64,000 nt of DNA from Alistipes sp. (GCA_017555105.1 JAFZHB010000002.1:45346-109345), one strand, 5' to 3'. Shown: positions 53,263 through 63,582, numbered from the stretch's first letter. Notes: generated by a model from the letters alone, not told the origin. Numbers and translations are program-made.

Positions 53263-54970
53263 GGTAGTTGTTGTTTTCGAGTGTGATGATGCGGTCGCAC
53301 GCCTCGAGCGAACTCTCTCGGTGTGCGATGATAAGCATTGTGAGGGCCTTGTTTTCGTTGGCCAAGCGGGTGATTGAGTGGTTGATCTCCTGCTCGGTGT
53401 GGCTGTCGAGTGCCGAGGTGGCCTCGTCGAAGAGGAGCAGGTCGGCGTTGCGGTAGAGCGCGCGGGCGATGCCGATGCGCTGGCGCTGACCACCCGAGAG
53501 GCGTGATCCGCCCTCACCGATGCGGGTGTCGATGCCGTTGGGCAGCGAGGCGATCAATTCGCCCAGCTGTGCCGTCTGCAAGGCTGCCTCGACGCGTGCA
53601 CGGTCGATCGCATCACCCGTAGCTCCCAAGGCTACATTCTCGGCAAAGGTGCCATCTGTGATAAAGAGATGCTGCGAGACATAGCCGATGCGCTGCTGCC
53701 AACGACGACGCACCTCCTCGGTGAGTGCTACGCCATCAATCTCGATCGAACCTTCGGTCGGGGTGTAGAAGCCCAAAAGGAGTTGAAAGAGGGTGCTCTT
53801 TCCCGCGCCCGATGAACCGCGAATGCCCAGACACTCACCCTTGCGGATCGTGAGGTTGAAATTCCGGAAGAGCCACGCCTCGCTATCGGGGTAGTGGAAC
53901 GAGAGATCGCGGAACGCAATCTCCTGCTCGAAGGGGAGGACGGGGAGCTCTTCGGAGGGTTTTACCTGGATCACCTCGTTGGTTGCATCGTGCAGGATAT
54001 CAATCGAATAACGCTCGTATCGCATCGTGGCCCAAGCTGACATCACCCCTCGAATCGAGGGCGTGAGACGGAGCGCTGCAACGGCAAAAATACCAAAGAG
54101 AATGGGCGAGTGCTCTCCTTTAAGCGTCAGGCTCACTGCTGCCAACAACGCCACGCCGACGGCCACGCCAAACTCGGTTAACATAGTCGGCAGGAGTGCC
54201 AAATCAGCCTTGCGTGAACGGGTGGCAACCACCTCGCGCGTCGCCTGCTCAAAACGGTCGAGCATCATCGGGAAGGCGTCCGCCAGCTCAATATCGGCAT
54301 AGCCTCGGAAGGTCTCGCCGGCGATGCGGAACTTCTCGCGCTGTGCCTGGTTCTCCGATTGGCCGTAGCGAATGATGCGTTGGCGAACAAAGTGGTAGTA
54401 ACCCCACGCAACGGGCAGAAAGACTCCGATGGTGAGTAGAGCAGCCCAGGGAGAGTAGACAGCCAGGGCGGCGAAGAGCATCACGAAGAGCATCATCTCG
54501 CTGATGATCAGGGCGGCGGGCTTCAGTACTCCGGCCGTGAAGGCGAGTGTAACGACATTGATGTTGCGGTTCAGCTCGGCCGAGTTGTGCTGCTTGATGA
54601 AGTGGAGCCCGCAGGCGTGGTAGTAGAGGTAGAGGCGGCGCGAAAGCGTTGCATAAAGATCGTAGATAAAGCGTCGTTCTGCCTTGGCCAGCAGGAAGTT
54701 AATGATGCATTTCAGTGCGATGGTTACGATGATTGTAGCGGCAATTAGCCAGGCAAATTGGGTGGTCGATCCTACCCCCGTAGCGGTGTAGATGCGCGCC
54801 ATGATCCCGTCACCTATCAGCGCATCGGGCTCGAGCGCTAAGGCCAGCACGGGGAGCAGCAGCGTCAGTCCGAACATATTGAGCAGCGTGCGCAGAAAGA
54901 GCGTCAACACCACCACGAACGAGCGGTGACGGAACTCCTGCGGTAGTATGTAGAGAATCTTTTTCAGCAT
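53255..54970 (-). CDS. ABC exporter (membrane domain fused to ATPase)
   Basis: 571 residues. Six membrane helices (about 20-310), then an ATPase domain with Walker A GSSGAGKST near 375, signature LSGGQRQR near 475 and Walker B LLLFDEATSALD near 497. The layout resembles lipid- or peptide-exporting half transporters such as PglK or MsbA types. It has no N-terminal C39 peptidase domain. It starts 6 bp after the AddA-like gene stop. Linked kinase and peptidase genes suggest export of a modified peptide or protein (inference). Confidence 0.88.
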   Translation of the reverse strand: MLKKILYILPQEFRHRSFVVVLTLFLRTLLNMFGLTLLLPVLALALEPDALIGDGIMARIYTATGVGSTTQFAWLIAATIIVTIALKCIINFLLAKAERRFIYDLYATLSRRLYLYYHACGLHFIKQHNSAELNRNINVVTLAFTAGVLKPAALIISEMMLFVMLFAALAVYSPWAALLTIGVFLPVAWGYYHFVRQRIIRYGQSENQAQREKFRIAGETFRGYADIELADAFPMMLDRFEQATREVVATRSRKADLALLPTMLTEFGVAVGVALLAAVSLTLKGEHSPILFGIFAVAALRLTPSIRGVMSAWATMRYERYSIDILHDATNEVIQVKPSEELPVLPFEQEIAFRDLSFHYPDSEAWLFRNFNLTIRKGECLGIRGSSGAGKSTLFQLLLGFYTPTEGSIEIDGVALTEEVRRRWQQRIGYVSQHLFITDGTFAENVALGATGDAIDRARVEAALQTAQLGELIASLPNGIDTRIGEGGSRLSGGQRQRIGIARALYRNADLLLFDEATSALDSHTEQEINHSITRLANENKALTMLIIAHRESSLEACDRIITLENNNYHG

Positions 54971-54976
54971 ATTCTG

Positions 54977-57900
54977 TTAGATCGTGACCGATTCGATTTT
55001 TCCAAGTTTGACATACCAAAGCCACCCCTCGACCTCTGTATAACCCATCGCACGCAACAGTCGGCCGTAGGCGGCAATCTGTCGGCGATAGCGCTCCGTG
55101 TCGAGCTCACCAAATTTATAGTCAACCACCACGGCACGCTTGCCGCGAGTCATCACGCGGTCGGGACGATGCACCTTACGCTCCTTGGGAGAGAGAATCT
55201 CCTGCTCGTTGCGTACCACCTCCCACGAACCGTCGAACCAACTGTGCACGGTGGGGTTGGAGAGCGCCTTTTGGATCATCGCACGCAGGTCGCCTGCCTC
55301 CTCGGGGGAGAGTGTGCCCTCCTGCTGCATCTTCACCACCGCCTCGTTGATCGAGTTCTCATCGGAGGCTTCGGCAAAGGCGCGGTGCATCAGGATGCCG
55401 AAGTTGCGCGGCGAGAGCTCCACCTCCTGCTCCTCGGCGAAGTAGCGCTGCGAGGGGAGACGCAGTCGCAGGTCAGCGACCGAGGTGGGGTACTCCTCCA
55501 TCAGGATGGTTTGGATCTCCTTTGCGCGTTTCTTGCGAGGCTCGGGTGGAGTCATCGTGCCAAATTCAATGCGCTCCTCGAAATTCGAGAGGCGCACACG
55601 CCCCTTCAACGAGCCGATCAGGATCTCCTCCTCCTCGCGTTGCATCACCTCGCGCAGCAGGTCGCCGACATGACTTCCTCGGCGCTGGGGTAGGAAGATG
55701 TGCAGCGCTTCGGAGGCGCGGGTGAAGGCCACATAGAGCAGGTTGATGTTGTCGATGTGGGCATAGACCAACTCGCGGTAGTAGTCGGCGGCAAAGGCCG
55801 AGTTGGCCATCTGCTGCTTATAGCGTACGGGGAAGCGACCGAGCGAGGCGGCTTCGCCCTCGGTGGCTTGTGCCCAAACGATGTTCGTGATCTCACCGCT
55901 CGACTTGGGCGCGAGCGACCATTGGCAGTAGGGGATCATCACCACGGGCTTTTCTAGACCCTTGGCGCGATGCACGGTCGTGATCTCGATCGTGGTGGAT
56001 CGCTCCTCGACCGAGATGGATTTCGTGGCTCCCTGCTCCTCCCACCAACGCAGGAAGAGTGCCGGATCAGCAATGCGCGACGAACAGAAGGAGATGATCT
56101 GCTCGTGCAGAGCCTGCAGGTAGGCCGTCTCGTCAGCCTTGTGCTCCAACTGATGATAGAGCACGATGCGCTCGAAGGCCTCCTCGGGTGAAAGGTGGCG
56201 GAGCGATTTGAGAAAGAGCTCCTCCTCCTCGAGGAGCGGCTGATCGAAGTCGCGCCCCAGGTAGTGGTTGTAGTGGGCACGCGTCAACCGCTCGTTGGGT
56301 TGTAGGCTTAAGCGGAAGGCCGCAATCACGAAGCGGCAGATCGGAGCTGACCCGATGACCAGCGCATCGCGGGTCATCACATCGAAGCGGTAGCGCGGGT
56401 CGGATGTTTTGCTCTTGAATTCGAGCAGCTCGGCTGCTACGCGTGCGCCATCGCGGGCATTACGCACCAGAATCATGATGTCCGAGGGGCGGAATCCCTG
56501 ATCGAGCACTTCGCAGATGCGCTCGACAACGGCCGGCTTATCCGAAAAAGTTGAGATCGAGATGTAGCCCTCATGCTCGCCGCGTCGGCGGGGGCGTTGT
56601 GCCAGATGCTGGTAGGCATCGTGGAGCGTGTTGTGGAGCTCGTCGGCCACCTGCAACGGAAGGTGGCCCAATCCGACAGCATCACTCAACAACTTGTTCA
56701 AACGCCCGTTGTCCAGGTCGACGATGGCGCGTATCGACTCGTTGTTGAAGTGTACAATGGTAGGAAGGCTGCGCCAATTCTCTTCGAGCGGCACCACCTC
56801 CGTATCCTCCGGACCGAGCGCCTCGACCGCCTCGCGGTGGAGGATGTTCCAATCCGAGCCGCGCCAGCGATAGATCGACTGCTTGATGTCGCCCACCAGC
56901 AGCACGGCGTTTTGTTGCTCCTCGACCTGCGACATAGCATTCGAGAGGAGCGGCAGGAAGTTTTGCCACTCCTTGAGCGAGGTGTCCTGGAACTCGTCGA
57001 TCAGGAAGTGGTCATATCGGTTGCCCACCTTTTCGTAGATGAAGGGGGCGTCACTTTCGGTGACAAACTCCGAGAGAATGTGTTTCGTTTCGGAGAGGAA
57101 CATCAGCTGCTGGGCGTCGCACTGCTCCTGCACCTTGCGGTAGAGGTCACCGAGCAGGGCGAAACTGCGGAAGGTCTCGCGCATCAGCGCGGTGGTGTTC
57201 CATTGGCGTTTATTGCTGTTGTAGCGTACGGTCAACTCCTGCAAGATGGGCTGTAGCGTAGGGCGCAGGCTCTGCGAGATTGAGTTGGGTTTTCCCCAGG
57301 CTTGATCATCCTCGATGGCACGCTCTACACGACTTCCGTAATCGAAGAGTTTACCCGCGGCAAGTTGGTAGAACCACGCCACAAAGCCGCTATTCTTGTA
57401 GGGGAAATCGCTTGGAGAGGCGCCTGCCGATTCGATGATTTTGATGGCTGATTCGGCCAGCGCCACGATCTCGGCTTGTGACTGCTTCATCTGGCGGGTC
57501 GAACGCTCGATAAGTGCTTGTAACTCCTCGCGCGAGCGCATTTGGGCAATATCCTGCTTGTTGGCCTCTTTGAAGATCTCGTTGCCGAGTGCGAGCACGC
57601 CTTCGCGGATGTTCCATCGCTCGCCCTCCTCGATGCGCTCCTCGACAAAGCGGGTGAGCCACTCCAGCAGTTCGCGGTTGGTGGTGATCTCCTCGATCAG
57701 CGCGTCGGCACTCGAGGTGAGGATGGGGGCTGTTTCGAGCTCGATGTTGTAGTTTAGATCGAGGCTCAGCTCCTTGATGAAGGCGCGCAGGATGCGCTGA
57801 AAAAAGGTGTCGATCGTCAGTACCGTGAAACGCGAGTAGTCGTGTAAGATGTTTGAACGAGCCTCGCGGGCGCGCTGACAAATCTGTTTCGGGGTGAGTG

Positions 57901-58129
57901 AGAGTTCAAGCACCAAGCGATCCAGGTAGGGCGAGTTTGCCTCCTCGGCCAGGGCGTGGATCTCCTGCAAGATGCGGTTCTTCATCTCCTCGGTGGCCTT
58001 GTTCGTGAAGGTCACGGCCAGGATGTGGCGATAGATGGCGGGTTGATTCACCACATCGCGCACATATTGGTAGGCCAATTCGTAGGTTTTTCCCGATCCG
58101 GCACTCGCATTCAGGACTTTTGCTCTCAT
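54977..58129 (-). CDS. addA: AddA-like UvrD helicase-nuclease
   Basis: 1050 residues. Walker A ASAGSGKT at 8-15, the UvrD motif II region FLIDEFQDTS near 377-386, later helicase motifs (TTVHRAKGLEKPVV near 738-751) and a C-terminal nuclease motif VVVDYKFGE near 1006-1014. With the divergent AddB-like gene 68 bp away it should form the double-strand-break repair complex equivalent to RecBCD. It heads the gene run with the ABC exporter, kinase and peptidase. Confidence 0.92.
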   Translation of the reverse strand: MRAKVLNASAGSGKTYELAYQYVRDVVNQPAIYRHILAVTFTNKATEEMKNRILQEIHALAEEANSPYLDRLVLELSLTPKQICQRAREARSNILHDYSRFTVLTIDTFFQRILRAFIKELSLDLNYNIELETAPILTSSADALIEEITTNRELLEWLTRFVEERIEEGERWNIREGVLALGNEIFKEANKQDIAQMRSREELQALIERSTRQMKQSQAEIVALAESAIKIIESAGASPSDFPYKNSGFVAWFYQLAAGKLFDYGSRVERAIEDDQAWGKPNSISQSLRPTLQPILQELTVRYNSNKRQWNTTALMRETFRSFALLGDLYRKVQEQCDAQQLMFLSETKHILSEFVTESDAPFIYEKVGNRYDHFLIDEFQDTSLKEWQNFLPLLSNAMSQVEEQQNAVLLVGDIKQSIYRWRGSDWNILHREAVEALGPEDTEVVPLEENWRSLPTIVHFNNESIRAIVDLDNGRLNKLLSDAVGLGHLPLQVADELHNTLHDAYQHLAQRPRRRGEHEGYISISTFSDKPAVVERICEVLDQGFRPSDIMILVRNARDGARVAAELLEFKSKTSDPRYRFDVMTRDALVIGSAPICRFVIAAFRLSLQPNERLTRAHYNHYLGRDFDQPLLEEEELFLKSLRHLSPEEAFERIVLYHQLEHKADETAYLQALHEQIISFCSSRIADPALFLRWWEEQGATKSISVEERSTTIEITTVHRAKGLEKPVVMIPYCQWSLAPKSSGEITNIVWAQATEGEAASLGRFPVRYKQQMANSAFAADYYRELVYAHIDNINLLYVAFTRASEALHIFLPQRRGSHVGDLLREVMQREEEEILIGSLKGRVRLSNFEERIEFGTMTPPEPRKKRAKEIQTILMEEYPTSVADLRLRLPSQRYFAEEQEVELSPRNFGILMHRAFAEASDENSINEAVVKMQQEGTLSPEEAGDLRAMIQKALSNPTVHSWFDGSWEVVRNEQEILSPKERKVHRPDRVMTRGKRAVVVDYKFGELDTERYRRQIAAYGRLLRAMGYTEVEGWLWYVKLGKIESVTI

Positions 58130-58197
58130 GTGGTAAAATTACGAACAAATCTTCGAATCTGCACCTTTTTTTTACGCTTTTTTTGTATTTTAGTGCC

Positions 58198-61050
58198 ATG
58201 AAAACATTTCTTCAGGAGGTAGCCCACGATCTCTATGCCCGATACGGGGATCGAGTTTCGGAGTGCGAGGTTCTTTTCCCCTCGCACCGAGCCTATCGTT
58301 TCTTTATGGAGGCGTTGGGCGAGGAGGCCGACCGTCCGATCTGGCAACCGAAACGCGTGACGATGGATCGTTTGATGTGTGAACTCGCGGGGTTGCAGGT
58401 GGGGGATCGATTGCGCCTGCTCACTGAGCTCTATCGCATCTATGCTCGCCACCACGACGAGCCGTTTGATCGCTTCTACTTCTGGGGAGAGATGCTTTTG
58501 GCCGACTTCGATACGATCGACAAGTACTGCATCGACGCCTCGCAACTCTTTCGCAACATCGAGGATATCAAGCAGATCGAGGCTGACCTCTCCTACCTGA
58601 CACCCCGTCAGTTGGAGATTCTGCGCTTTTGGTCAACGCTGGGGGATGCCGAGAATTTAAGCAACGAAAAACGCCGTTTCTTGGAGATCTGGCGTACGCT
58701 GCTGCCGATCTATACAGCCTATCGCAAGCGGCTTGCGACGCTGGGGTTTGCCTACAACGGTATGGTGCAGCGCGCCGCCTCCGAACGCATTGCCGCAGGA
58801 GATTACACCTTCGACACCACGCGCCACTTTGTAGTAGCGGGCTTCAATGCGCTCTCTACCTGCGAGCGTCGCCTCTTTAAGTTCTTACAAACGGCTGCCC
58901 ATACCGACTTCTATTGGGATTACGATGCCTACTATGAGGCCAATCCCAAGCAGGAGGCGGGTATGTTTATTCGTCAGAATCTGCTCGATTTTCCGCCTGC
59001 AGCTGCGCTGAGCCACAACGCTATGGCGCAACCGAAAAAGCTGACGGCCGTGGCTACGACCTCGAATGCCGTGCAGTGCAAATATGTGGCGACGATTCTG
59101 GGCGAGTGGATGCAGTCGGGGAAGCTCGATAAGGAGACGGCGATTGTCCTCACGGATGAAAATCTGCTGATGCCGCTCCTCTACGCTCTGCCGAAGGATC
59201 TCGGCAAGGTGAATGTGACGATGGGCTATCCGCTGCGTCAGACGCCGGCCTACACCTTTATCGAACGGCTGATTGAGTTGCAGGCCCACGGTCGCAAGCG
59301 GGGTGAGGGGTATGCCTTCTACCATGTGGATGTGGTGGGGCTGCTGACGCATCCCTATCTGTTGGCTGCTGCTCCGCAGGTGGTGGCCGACCTGCGCAAC
59401 CGCATCGTGAAGGAGCGCCTGATGACTGTGGATGCTGCCCTGCTGGGTGAGGCGGATGCACTGTTGGCGAAACTCTTTCGCCGAGCAGCGGGGTGGCAGG
59501 ATTTCAGCAACTGGCTTACGGAGGTGCTCTCGGCCATGGCCAAGTGTGTCAATTCGGAGGAGGATAGTGCGCGTCAGGTGGAGTTCTTGGCCGTAGCAGT
59601 CGAGGAGATAACCAAACTACGGAATTCGCTCAGTCAGTGTGAGATCGAGGTGTCGGACGAGGTCTATGTGTCGCTGTTGCGTCGCCACCTGCAAACCGTG
59701 CGTGTGCCCTTCGATGGCGAGCCGCTGGAGGGAGTGCAGGTGATGGGTATTTTGGAGACTCGAAACCTCGATTTTAAGCGGGTGGTGATCCTTTCGATGA
59801 CCGATGCCAACTTCCCTGGAAACCACTTGAGCCAATCTTCGTATGTGCCTTATGCGCTGCGTGCTGCGTATGAACTGCCCACGCCCGAACACCACGAGGG
59901 TGTCTATGCTTACTACTTCTATCGCCTGATTCAGCGTGCCGAGGAGGTGGTAATGCTCTATTGTGCACGCGCCGACGAGAAATCGACCGGCGAGCAGAGC
60001 CGTTACATCCGTCAACTCGACTATGAGAGCGGCTTTAAGCTGCATCGTGTCGAGGTGGGCGTCGATGTGCATCTGGCCTATAATTCCCCCATCGAGGTGG
60101 AGAAAGATGCCGAGGTGATGCGTCGTCTGGAGCATTTCATTAGCGACGATCCCAACTCACAGAAAAGCCTCTCGCCGACGGCACTCTATCGTTATGTGGC
60201 CTGCCCGCTGCGTTTCTATTTCCACTCGGTTGCCCACTTACGCGTCGAGGATGAGATATCCGAAGAGCTTGATGCACCGATGTTTGGTACGATTCTCCAC
60301 GCTGCGATGGAGGAACTCTATAAAGCGATTCAGGGGGTGCCAGCTCCGATCAAAGAGTTGCAGGCGATGCGTCAATCTACCCGTGTGGAGGAGGTGGTTG
60401 ATCAAGCCATTGCCGAGCACTACCTGTGCGATCTGAAGGCTACGGTGGCCGACTTCTCGGGTACGCTGTTGCTGGCACGCGATATCGTGGTGCGTTATAT
60501 ACGCGATGGTGTGTTGAAACATGATTTGGCACATCCGCACTTTACGGTGGCACATCGTGAACACAAGGTGGCTTATGCCTTTCCCTTCAAGGCTGACGGC
60601 CGGGAGCGCACGATGAACTTTGCCGGTATCGCCGACCGCATCGATACGCTTGCCGATGGGCGCCTGCGCGTGGTGGATTATAAGACGGGTGTTCCGCACC
60701 TGGAGTTCAACGGCTTGGAAGCGCTTTTCAAGGGCTCGGCCGAGGAACGACGCTCCAATATCTTGCAGACGCTGCTCTATTCGATGATGCTGAGTCGCAC
60801 AAACGCGTGCGATGTGCAGCCGGCGCTCTACTATGTGCGTCAGATTCATACCGACGGCTATGCACCGCAGTTGGTGGATACGCAGACGGGTGATGCAGAT
60901 GTGAGCTATCAGGCTTATGCCGAGGAGTTTGAGTGTCTGCTGCGCGAAGCGCTGGAGGAGTTATACGACCCGACGGTACCCTTCACGCAGTGTGAAGATG
61001 AGAAGAGTTGCGCCTATTGCGACTTTAAGGAGCTCTGCCGACGCGGCTAA
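58198..61050 (+). CDS. addB: AddB-like PD-(D/E)XK nuclease subunit
   Basis: 950 residues from the ATG at 58198. An inactive helicase-like N-terminal part is followed by a C-terminal nuclease: RVVDYKTG near 822-829. The Fe-S staple of AddB is visible as one Cys in YVACPLRFY near 665 and three in SCAYCDFKELC near the C-terminus (Cys-x2-Cys-x5-Cys). It pairs with AddA for DNA end processing. Its stop overlaps that of the convergent HAD gene by 4 bp. Confidence 0.9.
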   Translation: MKTFLQEVAHDLYARYGDRVSECEVLFPSHRAYRFFMEALGEEADRPIWQPKRVTMDRLMCELAGLQVGDRLRLLTELYRIYARHHDEPFDRFYFWGEMLLADFDTIDKYCIDASQLFRNIEDIKQIEADLSYLTPRQLEILRFWSTLGDAENLSNEKRRFLEIWRTLLPIYTAYRKRLATLGFAYNGMVQRAASERIAAGDYTFDTTRHFVVAGFNALSTCERRLFKFLQTAAHTDFYWDYDAYYEANPKQEAGMFIRQNLLDFPPAAALSHNAMAQPKKLTAVATTSNAVQCKYVATILGEWMQSGKLDKETAIVLTDENLLMPLLYALPKDLGKVNVTMGYPLRQTPAYTFIERLIELQAHGRKRGEGYAFYHVDVVGLLTHPYLLAAAPQVVADLRNRIVKERLMTVDAALLGEADALLAKLFRRAAGWQDFSNWLTEVLSAMAKCVNSEEDSARQVEFLAVAVEEITKLRNSLSQCEIEVSDEVYVSLLRRHLQTVRVPFDGEPLEGVQVMGILETRNLDFKRVVILSMTDANFPGNHLSQSSYVPYALRAAYELPTPEHHEGVYAYYFYRLIQRAEEVVMLYCARADEKSTGEQSRYIRQLDYESGFKLHRVEVGVDVHLAYNSPIEVEKDAEVMRRLEHFISDDPNSQKSLSPTALYRYVACPLRFYFHSVAHLRVEDEISEELDAPMFGTILHAAMEELYKAIQGVPAPIKELQAMRQSTRVEEVVDQAIAEHYLCDLKATVADFSGTLLLARDIVVRYIRDGVLKHDLAHPHFTVAHREHKVAYAFPFKADGRERTMNFAGIADRIDTLADGRLRVVDYKTGVPHLEFNGLEALFKGSAEERRSNILQTLLYSMMLSRTNACDVQPALYYVRQIHTDGYAPQLVDTQTGDADVSYQAYAEEFECLLREALEELYDPTVPFTQCEDEKSCAYCDFKELCRRG

Positions 61051-61616
61051 TCGAACTCCACGCGGAAGTAGGAGGCACCACTCGCCTCTGCTGCGGCCAA
61101 ACCTACGGCCGAATCCTCAAAGATAAGTGTCTCACGCGGCGAGCAGCCCTCGCGGCGCATCACCTCCAAAAAAGCATCGGGGGCGGGCTTTGCGCGCTCG
61201 ATCTCCAACCCCGTTAGGATGCCGTCTACGCCCCCTTCGAGGTGGAAGTGGCGCATGGCGTTTTCGATGTTGGCGGGGCTGCCTGTCGATACGATCCAAA
61301 CACGACCTCCCTTGCGGCGAAAATCTTGGCAGAAGTTCCACAACGGCTCGTTCAGTCGCAGTGTGTCGAAGTAGGTGGGGTAGAGCTCAATCTTACGCAG
61401 TCGCAACCGCTCGCGCTCGGCGGGCGATTCAATTCCCATAGCCATCATAAACTCATTGCAGCGCATACCAAAGTAGCGCGCGAGATACTCCTCTTCGTTC
61501 AGTTCGATGCCTACCTCTTTGAGCGTAGCAATATAGGCGCGTGCATTGGCACGACGCGTGTCGACCAAGGTGCCATCGAAATCCAGAAGAATCAGTCGGA
61601 TGGGGTTGTTGCTCAT
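61047..61616 (-). CDS. HAD-superfamily hydrolase, phosphoglycolate/beta-phosphoglucomutase type
   Basis: 189 residues. Motif I LLDFDGTLVDT (9-19) with the DxD pair, motif II VSTGSP near 105, motif III lysine in AKPAP near 140, and motif IV FEDSAVG near 165. A short helical cap follows motif I. A small phosphorylated metabolite is the likely substrate. Its start is 11 bp after the stop of the second M23 gene, so it is co-transcribed with the envelope peptidases. Confidence 0.87.
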   Translation of the reverse strand: MSNNPIRLILLDFDGTLVDTRRANARAYIATLKEVGIELNEEEYLARYFGMRCNEFMMAMGIESPAERERLRLRKIELYPTYFDTLRLNEPLWNFCQDFRRKGGRVWIVSTGSPANIENAMRHFHLEGGVDGILTGLEIERAKPAPDAFLEVMRREGCSPRETLIFEDSAVGLAAAEASGASYFRVEFD

Positions 61617-61627
61617 AGCGATAGGGG

Positions 61628-62575
61628 TTAATCGAAGGCCTGCATGCCCGATTGTGCGATCTGTATCAGGCGCTGATACTCCGTCGGGGTCAGCTCCATG
61701 AAGAAGTAGTGAATCGGATCGACACGCATACCGTTTAGGCGCACCTCATAATGTAGGTGGGGTGCGAGCGAGAGACCAGTATCGCCCGAGAGGGCAATGA
61801 TGTCACCGCGACGCACGGTCTGACCCTTGCGCACCGATGTCTTCGAGAGGTGGCTGTACGAGGTCTCGTAACCATTGCCGTGATCGATCACGATGGTCTG
61901 TCCGGAGGTCGAGCTGCGATATGCCACCTCGCGCACGCGTCCGTCGGCTGTGGCGAAGACGCGCGATCCCTCGGGGATGGCGTAGTCAACACCCTGGTGC
62001 GATTGCAGCGTCTTGTAGAAGGGGTGGATGCGCATACCGTAGGAGGTTGTCAGCAGGGTCAACTGCGGGTTGATTACGGGTTGAATCGCAGGAATCGAGT
62101 GGCTATCCTTGCCAATCTGCTCGATCTCTTGGTGCAGCGCCTGGTAGCTCTCGTTGAGTTCGTCGAGCGCCTTCTCCATGTTGTTGATGCGCTTGTGGAA
62201 CGACCCTTTCAGCTCACGGTTTGACTGGTTGAAGAAGGCGTCGTAGGTGGCGTTTCGTTGCGCCTCGTAAGCGGCGTCGAAGTTGTAGGGGTCGGACTCG
62301 AAGAGTGAATGAAAGAGGTTTCGATCGCGCTCCGAGAGGTTCTCCAGCACCAACATCAGCGTGTCGTAACGCCCCTCGAGAGCTTTGTATTCGCTCTTCA
62401 TGCGGTCGGCACGGTGCTTCATCTCATACTCCACGGGCGTATCGAAGAAGATCGAAAAGGCAAAGTAGTAGAGTACAATGGCTCCGATCCACACCAAGAG
62501 CGTCAACAGCAGACGAAGGAGCCGTTGACGGAGACTTTTATGGGCGTTGTTAGGCTGTTTTACTACTCTGCTCAT
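61628..62575 (-). CDS. M23-family peptidase, second of a tandem pair
   Basis: 315 residues. One N-terminal membrane helix (about 22-42), a coiled-coil region (about 55-150) and a LytM/M23 domain with SHQGVDYA near 193 and HLHYEV near 274 that supply the zinc ligands, so it should be active. Likely cleaves peptidoglycan cross-links during growth or division. It starts 2 bp after the stop of the upstream M23 gene and shares its architecture. Confidence 0.9.
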   Translation of the reverse strand: MSRVVKQPNNAHKSLRQRLLRLLLTLLVWIGAIVLYYFAFSIFFDTPVEYEMKHRADRMKSEYKALEGRYDTLMLVLENLSERDRNLFHSLFESDPYNFDAAYEAQRNATYDAFFNQSNRELKGSFHKRINNMEKALDELNESYQALHQEIEQIGKDSHSIPAIQPVINPQLTLLTTSYGMRIHPFYKTLQSHQGVDYAIPEGSRVFATADGRVREVAYRSSTSGQTIVIDHGNGYETSYSHLSKTSVRKGQTVRRGDIIALSGDTGLSLAPHLHYEVRLNGMRVDPIHYFFMELTPTEYQRLIQIAQSGMQAFD

Positions 62576-62577
62576 GG

Positions 62578-63582
62578 TTAGAAGGCTTCAAATTTGGTTT
62601 CACGCATCTGCTCCATCAGGCGCTCGAACTCCTCCTCGCTGAGGTTGCGGTTGAAGTAGTTGACGGGATTGACCGGACGCCCCTTGTAGATCACCTCGTA
62701 GTGCAGGTGCGAGGAGGTGGATCGACCCGTATTGCCCACCGTGCCAATCCTCTGACCGCGGCGCACGGTATCGCCTCGCGAGACCTCCACATCCTGCATG
62801 TGGGCGTAACGCGTCTTGTAACCAAAGCCGTGGTTTAGGATGACTTGGCGACCAAATCCGCCGTTGAAACCCGATTTGTTGGCCTTCTCAACGATGGCGT
62901 CACCTGTGGCGTAGATGGGCGTGCCTCGGTTGCAGCCAAAATCGACTCCATTGTGGGGGCGAATGCGCTTGAGAATCGGGTGAAAACGGCGGGGGTTAAA
63001 TGCGCCGATATGGTTGTTGTGCAGCGCTTTGCGATCTACAGGCCAGATGGCTGGAATGGCCAGCGTCATCTTCTCCTTGTCGCGTGCAAGCGGCTGCAAT
63101 TCGTCGAACGAAACCGACTCCTGGTAGATCGAACGCGCCAGCTGGTCGAGCTGCATCCAGGTCGGTGTGATGAGCTGGGCGAAGGGGTCGTCGGCAAAGT
63201 GGGCATACTTCTCCTCGGGGTAGGGTTTGTTGACACCGGCAATCGAGAGCGTGTCGACCGAGAAGAGCGCACGATAGACGCTGTTGTCGCGGTGGCGAAT
63301 CTCGTCGATGTGTTGTTGTGCTACACGAATGCGCTCCTGCAAGATGCGGTATTTGATGATCAACTCGCGGTTTTCGCGGTTGATGCGGAACATCTTCGGC
63401 GTGAGGAAAAAGTAGGAGAAGAGGACATTGACGATCGATACAAAGATCAGTCCGAGCAGAATTTTTCGAATCATACGGTAGGCCCGCATGCGCAGCGTGG
63501 TAGCACGAGGACTCGTGACGAGGCTCTCGAACTCCTGCACATGGCCCGTGATGGGCTTTTCTGCGGGTTTATTTTTCTTCAT
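62578..63582 (-). CDS. M23-family peptidase, first of a tandem pair
   Basis: 334 residues. A membrane helix (about 38-60), a coiled coil, then the M23 domain with PHNGVDFG near 210 and HLHYEV near 296. The catalytic set looks complete. Tandem membrane-anchored M23 proteins of this kind occur next to alaS in other Bacteroidetes. It starts the M23-M23-HAD run and is divergent from alaS across 131 bp. Confidence 0.9.
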   Translation of the reverse strand: MKKNKPAEKPITGHVQEFESLVTSPRATTLRMRAYRMIRKILLGLIFVSIVNVLFSYFFLTPKMFRINRENRELIIKYRILQERIRVAQQHIDEIRHRDNSVYRALFSVDTLSIAGVNKPYPEEKYAHFADDPFAQLITPTWMQLDQLARSIYQESVSFDELQPLARDKEKMTLAIPAIWPVDRKALHNNHIGAFNPRRFHPILKRIRPHNGVDFGCNRGTPIYATGDAIVEKANKSGFNGGFGRQVILNHGFGYKTRYAHMQDVEVSRGDTVRRGQRIGTVGNTGRSTSSHLHYEVIYKGRPVNPVNYFNRNLSEEEFERLMEQMRETKFEAF

